A DNA stretch of 64,000 bases from NCBI GenBank assembly GCA_002812745.2, contig NCSJ02000055.1, positions 108,782-172,781 on the forward strand, written 5' to 3'. Origin of the DNA: Scytalidium lignicola (taxonomy: Eukaryota; Ascomycota; Leotiomycetes). Made by a program: the position numbers and the translations under genes. The notes under the pieces are model-generated. The model was not told the origin of the DNA, did not search any database, and saw nothing but the letters and a program-made list of their open reading frames with translations. Shown here one piece after another: positions 11,001-23,666 of this stretch; position 1 is the first letter of the stretch, and every line of letters begins with the position of its first letter.

Positions 11001-12137
11001 ATGGACGCGCCTCTGGCCTTAGCCCCAGCCTTGGTGGCTCGTGCCCGCAACAGAACTCTCGAGCTCTGCACAATCGATACCTGCCCGATTGCTACCTCAT
11101 ATTACTTCTACCGAGTGTCTCTAGCCGCCAACGCGGTCTTCCTGGTCCTCTTTAGTATATCCCTAATCAGCTTCATCTGCACCTTTGCGCTCACACGGCG
11201 AGCCTTCGCTTTCCATGTCGCTATGATCTCCGGTGTCATCCTGGAGGTGTTGGGCTACGTGGGACGTATTATGAGCTGGCACGACCAATGGAACGAGAAT
11301 GGCTTCTTAATGCAAATTGTCTGCTTAACAATTGCGCCTGCATTCTTGGCTGGTGGCATTTATCTATGCTTGAGGAGGATTGTGTATGCTTTTGGACCGG
11401 AGAATAGCCGTATCAAGCCGGAATCTTATACTCGAATTGTGAGTAATTTTAGACACATTCTATGTCACATTTCTGGATTGAAATATATAAAAAAGGTGAG
11501 AATTCTTTTTACTAATGCTGTCTTTTCTCAGTTCATCCCTTGCGATCTCGCCTCTCTGCTCCTCCAAGCTGCAGGTGGTGGCATCGCCTCAGCCGCCTCG
11601 CACCAAAACACAAACCCGGTTGTGGGCAACGACATCATGATCGTCGGCCTTAGCGTCCAGGTCTTCACCCTATTGATCTTCATCATTCTATGTCTTGACT
11701 TTGCGCGCCGAACCTACATGCGTTACAAGACCCTCGGCGACGCTGCATTCGACCAGAACCCCGCCTTTGCCAAACTCCGTGAGGGCTGGCGCTTCAAGGC
11801 ATTCCTCATCGCTCTCGCTCTTGCGACCATCTGTATCTTCTGGCGAAGCGTGTACCGTGTGGCGGAATTGAGTGAAGGCTGGACCGGCAGTCTGATTAGG
11901 AAGCAGTGGCTATTCCTTGGGTTCGAAGGTGTTATGGTTATCGTCGCCTGCTTATCCTTGAATGTTTTCAACCCGGCTTTGACGTTCAAGGAGGGTATGG
12001 CAGGATTGGGTGGCATTGGTAGCAAGAAGAAGATGGCTAAGCAGGAGATGGAAGCACAGAGGGCTGAGGAGACTGAACCTGAGGCTGTCAGGAGTGAGAA
12101 GGGTGTGAGTGGAGATACTAGCGATCAGGCCTCCTAA
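11001..12137 (+). CDS. RTA1-family seven-transmembrane protein
   Basis: The frame is open throughout, but GTGAGT at 11439 and TTTTCTCAG ending at 11531 mark a 93-nt intron whose removal joins SYTRI directly to FIPCDLASLLLQAAGGG, the hallmark TM4 region of the RTA1 family. The spliced protein (exons 11001-11438, 11532-12137) has 347 residues. A short N-terminal extracellular segment with an NRT glycosylation sequon and two cysteines precedes seven hydrophobic segments. LRRIVYAFGPENSRIKP and FRSVYRVAELSEGWTG-like positions (WRSVYRVAELSEGW here) are family signatures. RTA1 proteins (RTA1, RSB1, PUG1, RTM1) are fungal plasma-membrane proteins tied to lipid translocation, sterol-drug tolerance or porphyrin/sphingoid-base export. 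Which of these applies cannot be told from sequence. The C-terminal tail is charged and cytosolic. Confidence 0.93.
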   Translation: MDAPLALAPALVARARNRTLELCTIDTCPIATSYYFYRVSLAANAVFLVLFSISLISFICTFALTRRAFAFHVAMISGVILEVLGYVGRIMSWHDQWNENGFLMQIVCLTIAPAFLAGGIYLCLRRIVYAFGPENSRIKPESYTRIVSNFRHILCHISGLKYIKKVRILFTNAVFSQFIPCDLASLLLQAAGGGIASAASHQNTNPVVGNDIMIVGLSVQVFTLLIFIILCLDFARRTYMRYKTLGDAAFDQNPAFAKLREGWRFKAFLIALALATICIFWRSVYRVAELSEGWTGSLIRKQWLFLGFEGVMVIVACLSLNVFNPALTFKEGMAGLGGIGSKKKMAKQEMEAQRAEETEPEAVRSEKGVSGDTSDQAS

Positions 12138-12681
12138 TCTAATCCTCTGAGTTGAATCGAATTGGATATATATTTTGAGACGAATCAAACAGATAGGCCT
12201 GTTTTAATATATAAAAGAAGAGATATAGATTTCTCTCAGCGATGGCGTTTGTTACCTTATTACAACCTCTGGTTTTGGGTTGATGCATTTATGATCTGGA
12301 ATTATTTCTAGTTAGATATACCACCATTTAGAATAAAAAGGATTCATGTGATTGGCATAGTACTCTCCTAGCTGCTGGATTTATTACACCACTTCCACTT
12401 TTACTACTACTCTTTGATACTCAAGCTGCTCATGCATAAGCCTATAAGTTTAATAATCTTCATAGCATTCTATCTAATGCCTTACACATTTTGCTCGCTC
12501 GCTTGCCTGCTTGCTTGCCTGCTTGCTTGCCTTGCGTTTTATCATACAGATAACAAAACTAAAAATAAAAATAAAACTCCTATACCCATTGTTTTTGATC
12601 TTTTGCAAATGCTATGCCATTTTTGCTAGGCTACCTGCTCTAGCCCTGTCTAGCTCCACTGAACCAGAACCTCCTTATAAA
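12138..12681. other. Convergent intergenic space with GCTT-type repeat
   Basis: 3' flanks of the RTA1 gene (+) and the OST48 gene (-). It contains an imperfect GCTTGCCTGCTT repeat (about 12493-12534). No gene is seen. Confidence 0.55.
12493..12534. repeat. Imperfect GCTTGCCT tandem repeat
   Basis: Short units of the form GCTTGCCT and GCTT are iterated in the 3' flank of two convergent genes. It happens to translate as a Leu-Ala-Cys run but has no sign of coding. Confidence 0.75.
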
Positions 12682-14282
12682 TCACTGGATCTTCTTCCCG
12701 CTTGCGTCCAATTTCAATGCTACAGGCTTACTCCACAGCCATAATGCAACGAAAGCCAACCATCCGGTAACTGTAACCCCGATCCCCGCAATCCATGGCC
12801 ATGCACCGCTGATAACCCAGCTCCTGGGCCACTCATCGTGAGCAAAATGTCTCACAGTTACTGCCTCCTTTTCCTCGATGTTGGAAAGGAAAGGGCGCTT
12901 GTAGTTGACTTTAAAGTTGAAGATTCCGTGTTGGTCGGGGAGTTTGAAAGAAGTGGAGAAGACGGTTGAGTTGGGAGTTGTGGCAACAGCGGGTAGAGAG
13001 AGCCGGTGGAAGGGGCTCAGCATGCTGAATTCGAGCTGGAGAGCATCGGAGGATGGGAGGGCAAATGGTGTCCAGTGTGTCCAGCTGTACTCGGAGACTT
13101 CGATTGAATATGTCTGGAGCAATTGTTAGCTTCATGCGGAGAGTGTTGATAGAGAGAAAACAAGGGGAAAAGGAGGCATACCACATCGTTCTTGACTCTA
13201 TAAATCTTTGGATTCATCTCATTTGTAACGCCAACCTCATTGAGGGTATGTTCAATTTTGACAACCTTCAAGACCCCAATCTCATTAAACGCCCACCCTG
13301 TTACATCCTTTGCAAAGGCTCGATTGACAGCAGTGGTCTGTTTGGCATCTTTACCCTCACCATCCAATCCCGCGCTCTTTTTGACTTTAGCATCAAACCA
13401 TTGATCCTCAAACATCTCTGCTGAGCCAACAACAGTGAGACGAGCTGAGTTTCGGGCTTGCATAGTCGTGATAAGGGATAATTGTTGCCCTACTTCAAAT
13501 GGATCTTCAGCTCCCTCTGCTTCATCTTTTGGATTGTATGAGTAAGCCGTGCGAGGAGCTCGAAGAATTGGCGCTAGAAGGGGACTATTATTTCCCAAGG
13601 TTTGTCCTACACTTTTTGGGAGGGCAATTAATCCGTCTCCACCAAAGAAGTTTTTGACATCTGGTCGTAGGGCGTTTGGACGCGGGACAAGAATGACATC
13701 ATGAGCTTCTGAGGCGCTGATCGTGTCGTAGTTAAAGTGGTCGACTACCAAAGCGTTGCGATCAGGAGGGAGGTGGATATCAAGCTCCAGAAGGAGGGAT
13801 ACTAGCCCAGTGGGAGCGGGATGTGAGGAAGAGAGAGTTAACAAAATGTTACCACCGGTGTTGATAAAATCCAGAAGAATTTTAGGTGTTAAATTGGGTC
13901 CCAATCCTGTTCAAAGTAAGCATCAATTCGTTCTAGCATGATATATTTGCCAATTACCTTTCGACTTGGGGGGGAGAATCAATAGGTGATCGAACACTCT
14001 CTCCCCTAAGTTAAACAATCCAAGAGTTTCACTCTTTGGAGATTCAAAAAAGAGTTCGAAGTCCCGGGCTATATATAAAAATATCAGGATTAGTTAATTG
14101 CACTTCATTAATCCAAAAGACCTATGGCGAACTCGCATACCCTCAAGGTCCCCGAAATACTTTGAATATTTGGCTTTATCTGCCAATTCCTCCAACACAA
14201 CTAATAATCTATTCCCGCTCGAGCTCGCCGCTTCGGCGAGGTTGAGAAGGCCCAGCAGCAGAAAGGAAAAAATCCACTTCAT
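12682..14282 (-). CDS. WBP1: Oligosaccharyltransferase 48 kDa subunit OST48/WBP1
   Basis: Four exons (14141-14282, 13958-14068, 13182-13906, 12682-13113) give 469 residues, close to the family's usual 430-460. The N-terminus MKWIFSFLLLGLLNLAEA is a signal peptide. The luminal domain opens NRLLVVLEELADKAKYSKYF, and splicing restores DLEARDFELFFESPK, LGERVFDHLLILPPKSKGLG and FINTGGNILLTLSS, a characteristic OST48 succession. One transmembrane segment (WVISGAWPWIAGIGVTVTGW) lies near the C-terminus, and the last four residues KKIQ form a KKxx retrieval signal, as in yeast Wbp1 and mammalian OST48. The protein is a structural, essential subunit of the ER complex that transfers oligosaccharide from dolichol to asparagine. 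All introns are 51-72 nt and keep frame. Confidence 0.96.
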
Positions 14283-14573
14283 TGTCGCTGTTGTGGCTTG
14301 TCGATGCTGTGCGTAGTTGCACAGTATATGGAGCTTTAGGAAACGTATACAATTGCCAAGACTGGTGACAGGGGGAAAGTTATTCCGGGAACCGCTCCAC
14401 GTGATTTCAAGCTTGAAGCTCCGACCTCATCTTCATGATCAACCAAGTGAAAGTGTCTCAATTGCACGACAGTTCTGGTCAACACCAAGACATTTTGCGC
14501 GAGATATAATATACGGCCAGGTATGTGGCCAGGCCTCGCAACCAATAAGTTTAGCTAACCACTTCATAGCAAA
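14283..14573. promoter_or_regulatory. Compact divergent promoter, OST48 / complex I 9.5 kDa subunit
   Basis: Only 291 bp separate the two start codons, so both genes must share or overlap their upstream control. A TTAGCTAACC stretch lies near 14550. No specific factor site is asserted. Confidence 0.5.
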
Positions 14574-14886
14574 ATGGCGGTCACCTATCCACGATTCTTC
14601 TCGCAACCAATCCGATACATGCGATGGGCAGCCATTGAGAAGCCTGCTATCTTCTACTCTATCGTGCTTGGATGTATGGGTCCTGTGTTGGTCTTGACGG
14701 TGCCGACGATTCGAGAGAAGTTGGGAGATTCGAGGAGACCGCAGATTCCTTTGACATATCCTAGTAAGGCTATACCATGATAACTATGCGATGAATGATA
14801 TATCCATAGATGGAGCTAATTGGTCTTAATATATAGTCCCTACCACCCCAAGAAATAAAGACTTGAAGGGCTACGATGACGAGTAA
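14574..14886 (+). CDS. NADH:ubiquinone oxidoreductase 9.5 kDa subunit
   Basis: Exons 14574-14763 and 14837-14886 join across a 73-nt intron (GTAAGG donor) to give 79 residues. The protein starts MAVTYPRFFSQPIRYMRWAA, has one hydrophobic segment (FYSIVLGCMGPVLVLTV) and ends RNKDLKGYDDE. Length, N-terminal FFxQPxRYxRW pattern, single membrane span and the PxTYPxPxxPR ending match the fungal 9.5 kDa accessory subunit of complex I in the inner mitochondrial membrane (described in Neurospora and Yarrowia). It is likely needed for assembly or stability of the membrane arm. Without splicing the frame would end after a few extra codons (SKAIP), so the intron is needed for the conserved C-terminus. 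Confidence 0.9.
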
Positions 14887-15541
14887 AGATGTGGTATGTT
14901 GCGATTAGCAAAATGGGCATAAAGCATTGTTGTACATAAGCGGCGTCTTGATAATGGAAACAAATTCCTTCAAGCGGAATTCTTTGGACAGACATTTTAT
15001 AAGTTGTGAGGCCCGATTATCATCTTTCCTTCACATCCGGGAAAGGAATGGGTCGAGTGGAACATAGGTGTAGATTTCCTACACTCAGCTCTCAAGAATT
15101 TTTTGCCGGCTAAGTTAAAGTTAACACCCCAAAAATAGAACTAAATCAAAAAGAATTCGACATTATAAAGCTGCTTCACTATGTTCAGGGTAATATAGGT
15201 TTCACGGAAATGGTGAATAATTTAGCCTCAGCTGCCATACCCTTTTTGGCATTGGAGAGTACACTAATTAAGATATATTCAAAAATGCGAGCACCATTGT
15301 TATCCTATATCATTAGGATGGGATTAACAACATGTATTTTCAAGCCTAAAGTTTGGCCTGTCAAACCACGAACAGTCTCAGCACTTATAATTACTCATCA
15401 GTTTCATGCTGGATGTCTAAGCGCAATGCAAATGCATAAACGCATCAAATCATGCCTTCATGTACAAATCCATAGCCGTCCGGCCCATACAATCCACTTT
15501 ATCCAATATATTAACTCCAGTTTGAACTACAACCCCGCCCT
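14887..15541. other. Convergent intergenic space
   Basis: 3' flanks of the complex I subunit (+) and the BEACH gene (-). An open frame at 15210-15545 overlaps the BEACH terminator side and shows no coding character. Confidence 0.55.
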
Positions 15542-18500
15542 TTAAGCTCTGTGGACCATGTCCCATTGATACTGAACAGCATAGTCAGTCTTGTTGAAAA
15601 CTAAATGAGAAATGCTGAAAAACTTACTACTCGACCATCCTCATCGCCAGTATACAGCGTTTGAGCTGTTGGTGTAATACACGAAATACCAGCCTCGACG
15701 TTCACATCTCCATTCTCTTCTCCTCGTTTATTCTGATCGACATGATTCAGCCTCTTCACTAACTCTAGCTTCCAGCCCTCCTTTCCTTTTCCAACGGTCT
15801 TCTTCCATACATTAACAACACCTCGGCGATGGCCAGTAAAAATCAATACACTCTCTAACCATTCATTTCCTACCCCTTCATAGAAAGCACACGACAATAT
15901 ATAGTCGTCATGGTCTACACAGAGGTTTTGATCCAAGATGAGTTCGCCGTTAAGAGTAAATAGGGCTAATTTCTGGCCTCGGCATAACATAATATCACCA
16001 GACACATTATTTATGCGTGCACATTCGACAGGTCTGCCAAGACACAGCTTTCTAACGAACTCCAAGTGATTGAGGTCCCACAACAACACAAGACCATCAG
16101 AGCTTGCACTTAGAATTGTGCTAAAGGCTTTGGAGACTGCCAGGGTTGTTACAGGAGATTTGTGACCGAAAAGCGACGAGCGGGGTTGAAGTTCGACACC
16201 TTTTGAGGAAGCGATCACAGTGTGTGCAGAGACAACGCAGTCATCACCCGCGGTAATAAGAGTCTGAGATGATGCAAAAATGGCACACGAAAGTTGGCCG
16301 AGGTGAATATTCTCAAACAAGCCGGCAAGCTTCTTGCTGTCAGTGAAGTAAAATCGAACACTGCCGTCTGCAAAACCCCACTCCATATATTTATCATAGT
16401 GAGGAGGGAGATTCAGCCTGAAGGAGGATGCACAGAGCAAACGATCTAATTTCGGCGAATAAATCAGGGATGCTACACGTTCATTACTCTCTGAGAGAGA
16501 AGTCAGCGCTGAACTATTTCTGTGACAGAAAAAGATTGGCTTACCAAACAGAGGAAATGGAAGCATTGTGAGAGTCTCCGGGGCAGAGTCGAGTCTTCTT
16601 ATTTTGTGGTGCACTTCTTCGCGGGGTTGATGTGACTTTGAAAATACTTGGTGGGGTGTCTGACCAAAATTGTGGATAATCCCAATTGTTGCGAGTCTTT
16701 CAACATGATCCTCAATGCTGTCTAGATCCTTTGCTCCATGATAGGAGAGGTGGTGGAACACATTGACACTTTCCACCGCTGCGTCGCCTTGTTGCTTCGA
16801 TCCAAAAACAAGATCAATCCATTGGTGAAGATGTCTACTGACATATGGGCTTTCTAGGGCCTCTCGATGCTTCGCAATAAAAATCTTTGGATCTCCCTTA
16901 GCCCATGGAGGAAGAACGACAGTGTCAATCGTACCGCCGTCACCTTGTCTTAGTCCGAAATTGTATCCGTTGCTGTTAGTTAGAAATTCTGGTAGGTAGA
17001 AGAATTCTGGGATGAGTTCCCGCACATCTGTCATGTTGTCCTGGGATGCTGATTTCCAGGCCTTTTCAATGGAATAGAATAATCGATCAGGATGATCAAA
17101 GTTGCCTCCCTGAAGCAGTAGGTACGACTGCACAAACGGCTGTAGTCTTATCAGGTAGGATGTTACAATCATAGCCGATGAGTAATGAGTTCCATAGTGA
17201 AATGGTGGAGCATTCTCATCTCCCATCTCTGCGAAGCTCTTATACCTCTCGACAAATTCTGCTTGACGTGCAAGGTTCTGTGCGCCCATCGGTTTGGACA
17301 AATCTCTGAAAGTCGCTGGGTTATCGAGATCTAATTCCTCGCTGGTGTAATCTGCAAGAACCCACGGGAAGACCGGATACTGGGTAAGGTCATTAAAAGT
17401 CCGACCAGCCATAGTATTAACTAGCATCAAATAATGGAAGTTCGACACCTCTCCTTTCGACCATCGTCGCATTGCTGGATTCCAAGCTGAAGAATTAAAT
17501 ATACTTCCAAATTTAGAGCTAAAGCTCGTGGAAGCCTCCTCTGAAACTTTTATTGACTCAAGCCGCCAATTATCTTCTGGATTTGGAAGAGCTGTGTTCC
17601 CAACTGTGTGCGGGGCTTTGGAGGTCAACTTGGCGTACAAATCATCCCTAAGGGAAGGGGATATGGCAGTTAAGAGATAACTACGACCGTCAGTGAAGAA
17701 TATCTCCACTGCTACGTCCCGAAAGAGAAAACGGCGTTTAGAAATGCTAATGACGTCGCTCCATCTCCAGTTCCTCGACTCATGCTCGGATCTAACATTC
17801 TGTTGACGTTTATCAGAAGTCTTCTGTCCAGAAATCATCTGCACATAAGGATCCCTCTCTTCTGCTGGAGCCTGCAAAACATTCACTATCTCACCATCAG
17901 ATCGTTGAAATACATTGTCGATCATATATAGGGCAAGCTTTCCTAAGATTAATAGGCCCTCGCAAGCCTCAAGACCAATTATTCGAGAGATGTTGAAAAC
18001 ATGTTGAACCTGGTCTCCTGGCTGGAGGCTCCGCATGACCTTTCGATTCTTATCTTCATACCCGTCTTCTCCCTCTGCGGGATCATTAGGATCGTCCACG
18101 AGCTCAAAATCTTCTTCTGCCGCGCCAGCATCCTGTGGTTCGCCTCCTGTTTCCCCTTGGACATCAGTTGAGGAATTTTCTACTCCTGGTTGCTTATGTG
18201 CAGCATCAGTTAATACTGTGACTGGTGGCCTTGTGGTTATTGGCGTGGGGCCGATTTCCTGAGCTTGCGAAATCGTCAGCCCCTTCGTATTTAGTTTCAA
18301 ACTGTCGTTGGGGCTCGAATCAGTAGCTCGTCTTTTCGGTTGATAATCGTAAGATGGTGCTGCTCTGTCCGGTAGCATGCGAAGGCGCATGCGGTTTCGT
18401 CCTTCAGTACGATCGAGCTTCCATTTTGTTATCGACCCATTGTCGAACACAGCAACAGGCCTCTGAAGGTCATGGTCCAGTTTCGAGTAAGTAGCAGCAA

Positions 18501-21500
18501 GGAAACCAAAATTATCTTGTTGATCCTGCTGAGCTCTCTGATGTCTTAAATGTTCTGAAGAATAGATATTTTTCATCCAAAGAGTCGATGCAATATCATT
18601 GCGGAATATGATGTCATCATCATTTAGACTTTCAGTATGCCATTGTCTAAGCTTCTCCTTCCGTTTAGCAGTACGAATTTTGGCAGTTTCTTCGGTCTTC
18701 CCATTCTCACCGTTAACAAACACTTCCCAAGCGTGAGACAAGGCACCGAAGAAAAGAGCATCTAAATCAGGGCGATTTTCATTAACCCAGATAAGAAAAG
18801 CGTCATTATCCAATTCCATAAGCTTTTTAAAGTCTGAAGTGAGGTGCTTATGCTCATCTGACATTGCTTGATGTAGGATGGCGGAGGTCTCGTCAGGTTT
18901 CTGTACGAGCATGATTCGCCATAAGTCGGCAGCTGCTACGCGCACCCTTTCTCTTGAATCAACCAATTTTAGATATAACTGATAGCAAATGAGCTTAAGA
19001 AAGTCTTCTTGGCTCTCGCAGGAGGAAAGCACTATCGTTTGCCAGTAGAGGAGTTTTTTCATGAATTCTAGAACTTCATCTTCTGGCGTTTGGGCGTTGT
19101 CTAATTCTGATAGTCTTAGAAGAACTATACTAAGGAACGTTGCTTTAATGGACAGAATAGCTTGACTACATAGTCGTACGGTCTTAGCTCTGGATATCTC
19201 TGGGCGCTGGAAATATTCCAGTAGCATCCCGGTAAAGTCTAACAGAGGCTCGGCTCCACTCAGAAACCAACCACCATAGACAAGCTCCGCAATATGGGCA
19301 ACAAACCGTGCCATATTTTGGATGACTCTTGGTTCTAACAATAAGTTTGACCCTAACTGAATTGTATTATCAAGCTGTGAAATCGTATTGCGCAATATGT
19401 ATGATTCAAAATAAGCTTGGTGCTCTTGGAAACCTGGAGGTATTTTGAGATACAAGCCAAAGCCAGGAAACTCCTTTCGAACCATCACTTGATCAATGAA
19501 AACCATTATAACAAGCTCAAGCATCCCTTGAACGAGAGAATTGCTCATCTTCTGTGCGGCAATCTGCTTCTTAGGTGAGGTCACGACATTTAATCTCGCA
19601 GAAGATGGACTAAACTCGGATGGCTTTGCAGTCAGTAAAATATATGATGAGGCCCTCCGAAGTGTTTTGGCTCTCTGAGTTGCATCACCAGCTGGAAGGG
19701 AAGTTTCAACAGTTGATGTACGAACGACTGGAGGAGCCGTTGAAGATGCGCTAGAAACTGATTGTATAACAACGTCATCGCCATCAAATGTAAGAGCTGA
19801 ATCTCGGGAATTCAGTTCTGTCTCAGCACTGACGGCATCTGTACTGACAATAACTGGGAACAGTACAGCCAGCATGAGCCTAAGGTACTCTGAGGACAAG
19901 GCAAAATCTCTGAAGTCTAAAGACTTTGTATGTAAGTCAGCTAAGAAGCGGATGACAGCATGTAGGACAACAGCTTGACCCTCAAGGCGGACTTTCCCGG
20001 ATTGCTTTGATTCTAATTGACATCGTTAGTATAAAATTTGATTCGGAAGTCTAGTTGTACAACTCACGTCTTGACTCAAGTTCCTTTGTCAAGGACATTG
20101 ATCGCATCCGACCTGTGACACTTGGGCTGATCTGGTTTTGGACTTGATCTTTCCCAGTTTCTTGTAGTGAAACAGGAGACTCCGGTTCATCACGGCGGCG
20201 TACAACATCGTTCAGACCATGCTGTAGCATTGATGTGATGACCGGTAAGACCTTTGGATAGATAACTTTACTACTGTCAAAGGTCTCAAGCAGACTGAAC
20301 AGATCAAAAGGCCGCTCAAAATCAACATCTGCTACATCCCGCCCAAAAAGAATGCTAAAGCAGAGAGGCCATAATGTTGGAATATCCCACCATCTTCTTA
20401 ACCGGGAACGCATGATTGTAAAGCCACCAGTCTTATCGGCGAACTTGTTTACATATGGAGCCCCATGGATGACAAGCAATCGAGCGAGGATTTGAGTTCC
20501 ATGCACCACTACTTCAGGATCATCTTCAGTCAAAAGATGTAAGAGCCACTGTACACAGTTAATATGACCTCTGAGTAAAAGATAATATACTGGAGGAGAT
20601 ACCTTGTTTGTAACAGTCCTGGCGAACTTTTTGATATTTGACGTGTTCCCCTTTTCACAAAGTAATCCAGTGTACATTTTGAGTATTCTGTTGCCCAGTT
20701 GCCGTTTTGTTAGAGTTGAAATCTCGTCTTTCCCGTCAAAGAGGTTGTTGAGTGCTGGCCTTGTAGATTTCGGTGAAGTCGTATTCGAACGGCTTGGAAG
20801 TGTCCCATATTGCAGCTTAGGTGTTCTAGAATTTGAACCTGTAGGTTGATGAAATGCATAAGTTATGAATAGGGCCAAGGATCGAAGTACTTCAGCTGTC
20901 ATGTTGCATTTAACTAGATTTGTAAGAGCTTCAATGAACGATGGCATCACTTCCTCAGAGAATGCTTCCGCTTTTAGAGCGTCCAAAAACCGCTTCACAA
21001 TACCTATAGCGTGGTCAGCTTCGCGCTCTGTATTTACAGCAAGATAACTTACGCATCCGAAACAGCCGACGTGAGTTGAACTCATGATACTTGCTGTTAA
21101 CTCCAAATGCTATGAATTGATTGTAATAAAGATTTTGTGTTTTAATATCGGCCTTACGCCACATATCGAAATCAACAAGCAAAATCCGATAGGCAAGAGG
21201 ATTGATGATAAAAGACTCTTCCGGCTTCTCGTGATTGAATCCGACAAATTCTAATTCCAGGCTGAGCAATTCAAAGGAAAGTTTTTCACGCTCATCGTTG
21301 CTCAAAGTTGGAGCAGTAGAGGAGTTATTACCTTTCAGAGACACAACGGTCCCAGCACCAATCTTCCCTCGAAGCAAAGCAGCGAGAATAGCATAACCGT
21401 TGTCTTTCTCCATTGCCTCACTATTGCGCCAACTATCTTTGATACCTTCAAAGAGTATCTTTACAGCGCGGGTAATGCTCTCTCTGGTATTGGCTTTCTC

Positions 21501-23666
21501 TACGAGCTTAAGTGCTATGCCTGCAAACCCCCCAAGTTGCCACATTGCATCATCAAGTGACTGAGGGACAACAATCACAGGGTCCCCTGTTAGTACTGTG
21601 GTTCCTTGGGCTACAGTTAATGCATGATTGATTGAAGGGATCGCGGTATTGATTGCAATCGGTGATCCGGTATTGTGGGTTAATGAGACCAGGTTGTTTG
21701 TAGCAGGTCGACTCAGGCCACGTAAAAGTTGAGAATCCTGAATCTTGTATTGATCTTCATCTGCTAATATGGCAGTAGGCAATATGCTTAGGAGTATACG
21801 GGACTCGGGAACTAGATTGCTTGCTTTCTTCCGAATAGCACCAAGAATATCAGAATCTTCATCTTTTCCAGGGTGAATCAATTCATTCCGCATTCCAAGA
21901 GCTGCAGATGCCTCATAGGTCTGGAAAGATCCAAGGCAATCCTGAAAATTACCTTGATATCGTGGTCCAAGTCGATAATATACTGCAATAAGGTCATCAC
22001 TGAGAACATCTTCAAATAGATGTGCAGATGCTAATGACCAGCGTGAAAAGACCACTCCACGACCCAACCGTGCCGATAAGTCTTGCGGCGTTCCAACAAA
22101 AGTTTGCACTGCATTGGTTTTTGTAGCGGAAGATGCAAACGAAGGAAAGCTGTCACTGGTGGCGTTTACTGGTGGAGGACTTGCAGGGTACTGGCACTTT
22201 ACCACTTCAGTAAACTCCCCATTGATGTAGAGATAGGCTTTACTGGAAGTCATTGTCCTGGGCCGGCGATGGACCACCGCCATATGATACCATTTCCGCT
22301 CCTTGAAAACAGTTGACTTGAATCGTACACTTGGTCTTGAGGACGTTACCGATGTCTGGAGAATGAAATTGCGAGTATCCTTTTCGATATATGCGAGAAG
22401 AAAACATGTTTGGGTAGAGTCAAATGCCCCGAAGATAGTAGTATGAGAATTAGGATCGAACTGATCCACATATATCCAGGCTGTAAACGTGTAACCTGCC
22501 ATAGAGGAAGGGGGGAATGGTCGCCCTAATGTTGGGAGCTCTATCGATGCATATCCATTCAATGAAAGATCGAATTGAATAAATGGAGGCGCATGAGAAC
22601 TTTTCATCGCTCGAAGAAGGAAATTTTGTGCAGTGGAAGACTCATTACAAACTAGATATCGAGCATTATCTAGAGTGTTAATACCAAGCGATATTAGAGA
22701 CTCGCAAAGGCCATCCACAGCCCTTCTCTCATGGGCTGCAAGAGGTGACTGGGTGTCGAAAGCAAGTGATAAAAGGGTGCTTAAGATACCGGTTGAATGT
22801 AAGGCCATCAGGTTGTGAGTTGACACTGAGGAAATTTTAGATAAAGTCAGTATGACTACCAATGAAGCTGGGTTTGTAGAGAGCTTAGGGTCCCTTGAAA
22901 TTGTTTTCCAAAAATCGATAATAGTAGGGATAATTTCAGGATTGCATAGCAAAGAATTCTCCTTGATGATTCCCTCAAGCTTTTTCTCTAGCAAATCCAG
23001 AATCTCCTTGTCATGTTTTGACATCTCCACGGTAGAATCACCTCCACCGTCAGTAGTAATTTCTTGCTTTCCTTCCATCACATATGATGGGCGGAATGCC
23101 GCCGCTTGACATAATGACTCTAATCTTTTGTCATCTAATGCAAAAGAAAGCAACTTCCCGAAAAGTTGAGCTTCACTCCACACATCAGACTCGCTATCTC
23201 CCACCCCAATGCTAGCTATCGTTTGTTCAAGGGCTGCCCATCCCCCTCCCTCAACCCTTCGTTTGAAATATCTGCGGTTCCCATGATGTTCGCGAAATAC
23301 TTGCGCAATAATGTTTAAAACCAGCTCCAGAAGCTCAAATATTTGTGTCTTCTCTCTCTGCGTTCTTTTTGCGGGGTGATAGAACCCCGAGAATGTGCGG
23401 AGAGTATCTAGAAGCAGCTGAAAACCAAGTAGTCTCCGAAAATCATTCCTTGCTGCCACTGGTTCCTCCGCTGCAATCAAGTGGAGGCGTACAGATTGCA
23501 GTTGTTCTATGCTCGTCGATAATGAAGGATATCCATTGTCTAATCGTTTAAGGATTGTAGTTGAAACGTTATCGAGGAGGATTTGTAGCTGTGCTGTAGC
23601 TTGAGTGGCCTCGGGAGGAGAAGAAGCAGACGTCGAGGACCGGTGTGTTCGTGATCGACCGGACAT
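15542..23666 (-). CDS. BEACH-WD40 scaffold protein (BPH1/LvsA/neurobeachin type)
   Basis: Four exons (21053-23666, 20068-21003, 15628-20012, 15542-15571) give 2654 residues. Approximate order: alpha-helical N-terminal region; a concanavalin-A/LamG-like domain (about 360-560, with SLNGYASIELPTLGRPFPP and AWIYVDQFD); armadillo-like helices; a BEACH-type PH domain (about 1850-1990); the BEACH domain (about 2030-2310, with NFHYLMLVNTMAGRTFNDL, YPVFPWVLADY and PPFHYGTHYSS); then C-terminal WD40 repeats. The last 30-nt exon adds YQWDMVHRA, restoring the usual ending of the last blade; without it the frame ends seven codons into the intron. BEACH proteins are large cytosolic scaffolds in membrane trafficking, vacuole/lysosome and cell-wall homeostasis. 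The start was moved to the ATG at 23666 because the codon opening the longest frame (GTG, 23675) is not a eukaryotic start. Confidence 0.93.

Noticed and set aside
14317..14697. 126-codon frame overlapping the OST48/complex I promoter and subunit gene
   Set aside because: It overlaps the well-supported 9.5 kDa subunit in another frame and has no recognisable features.
18035..18262. Opposite-strand frame inside the BEACH gene
   Set aside because: Shadow of the coding strand over a low-complexity acidic region of the BEACH protein.
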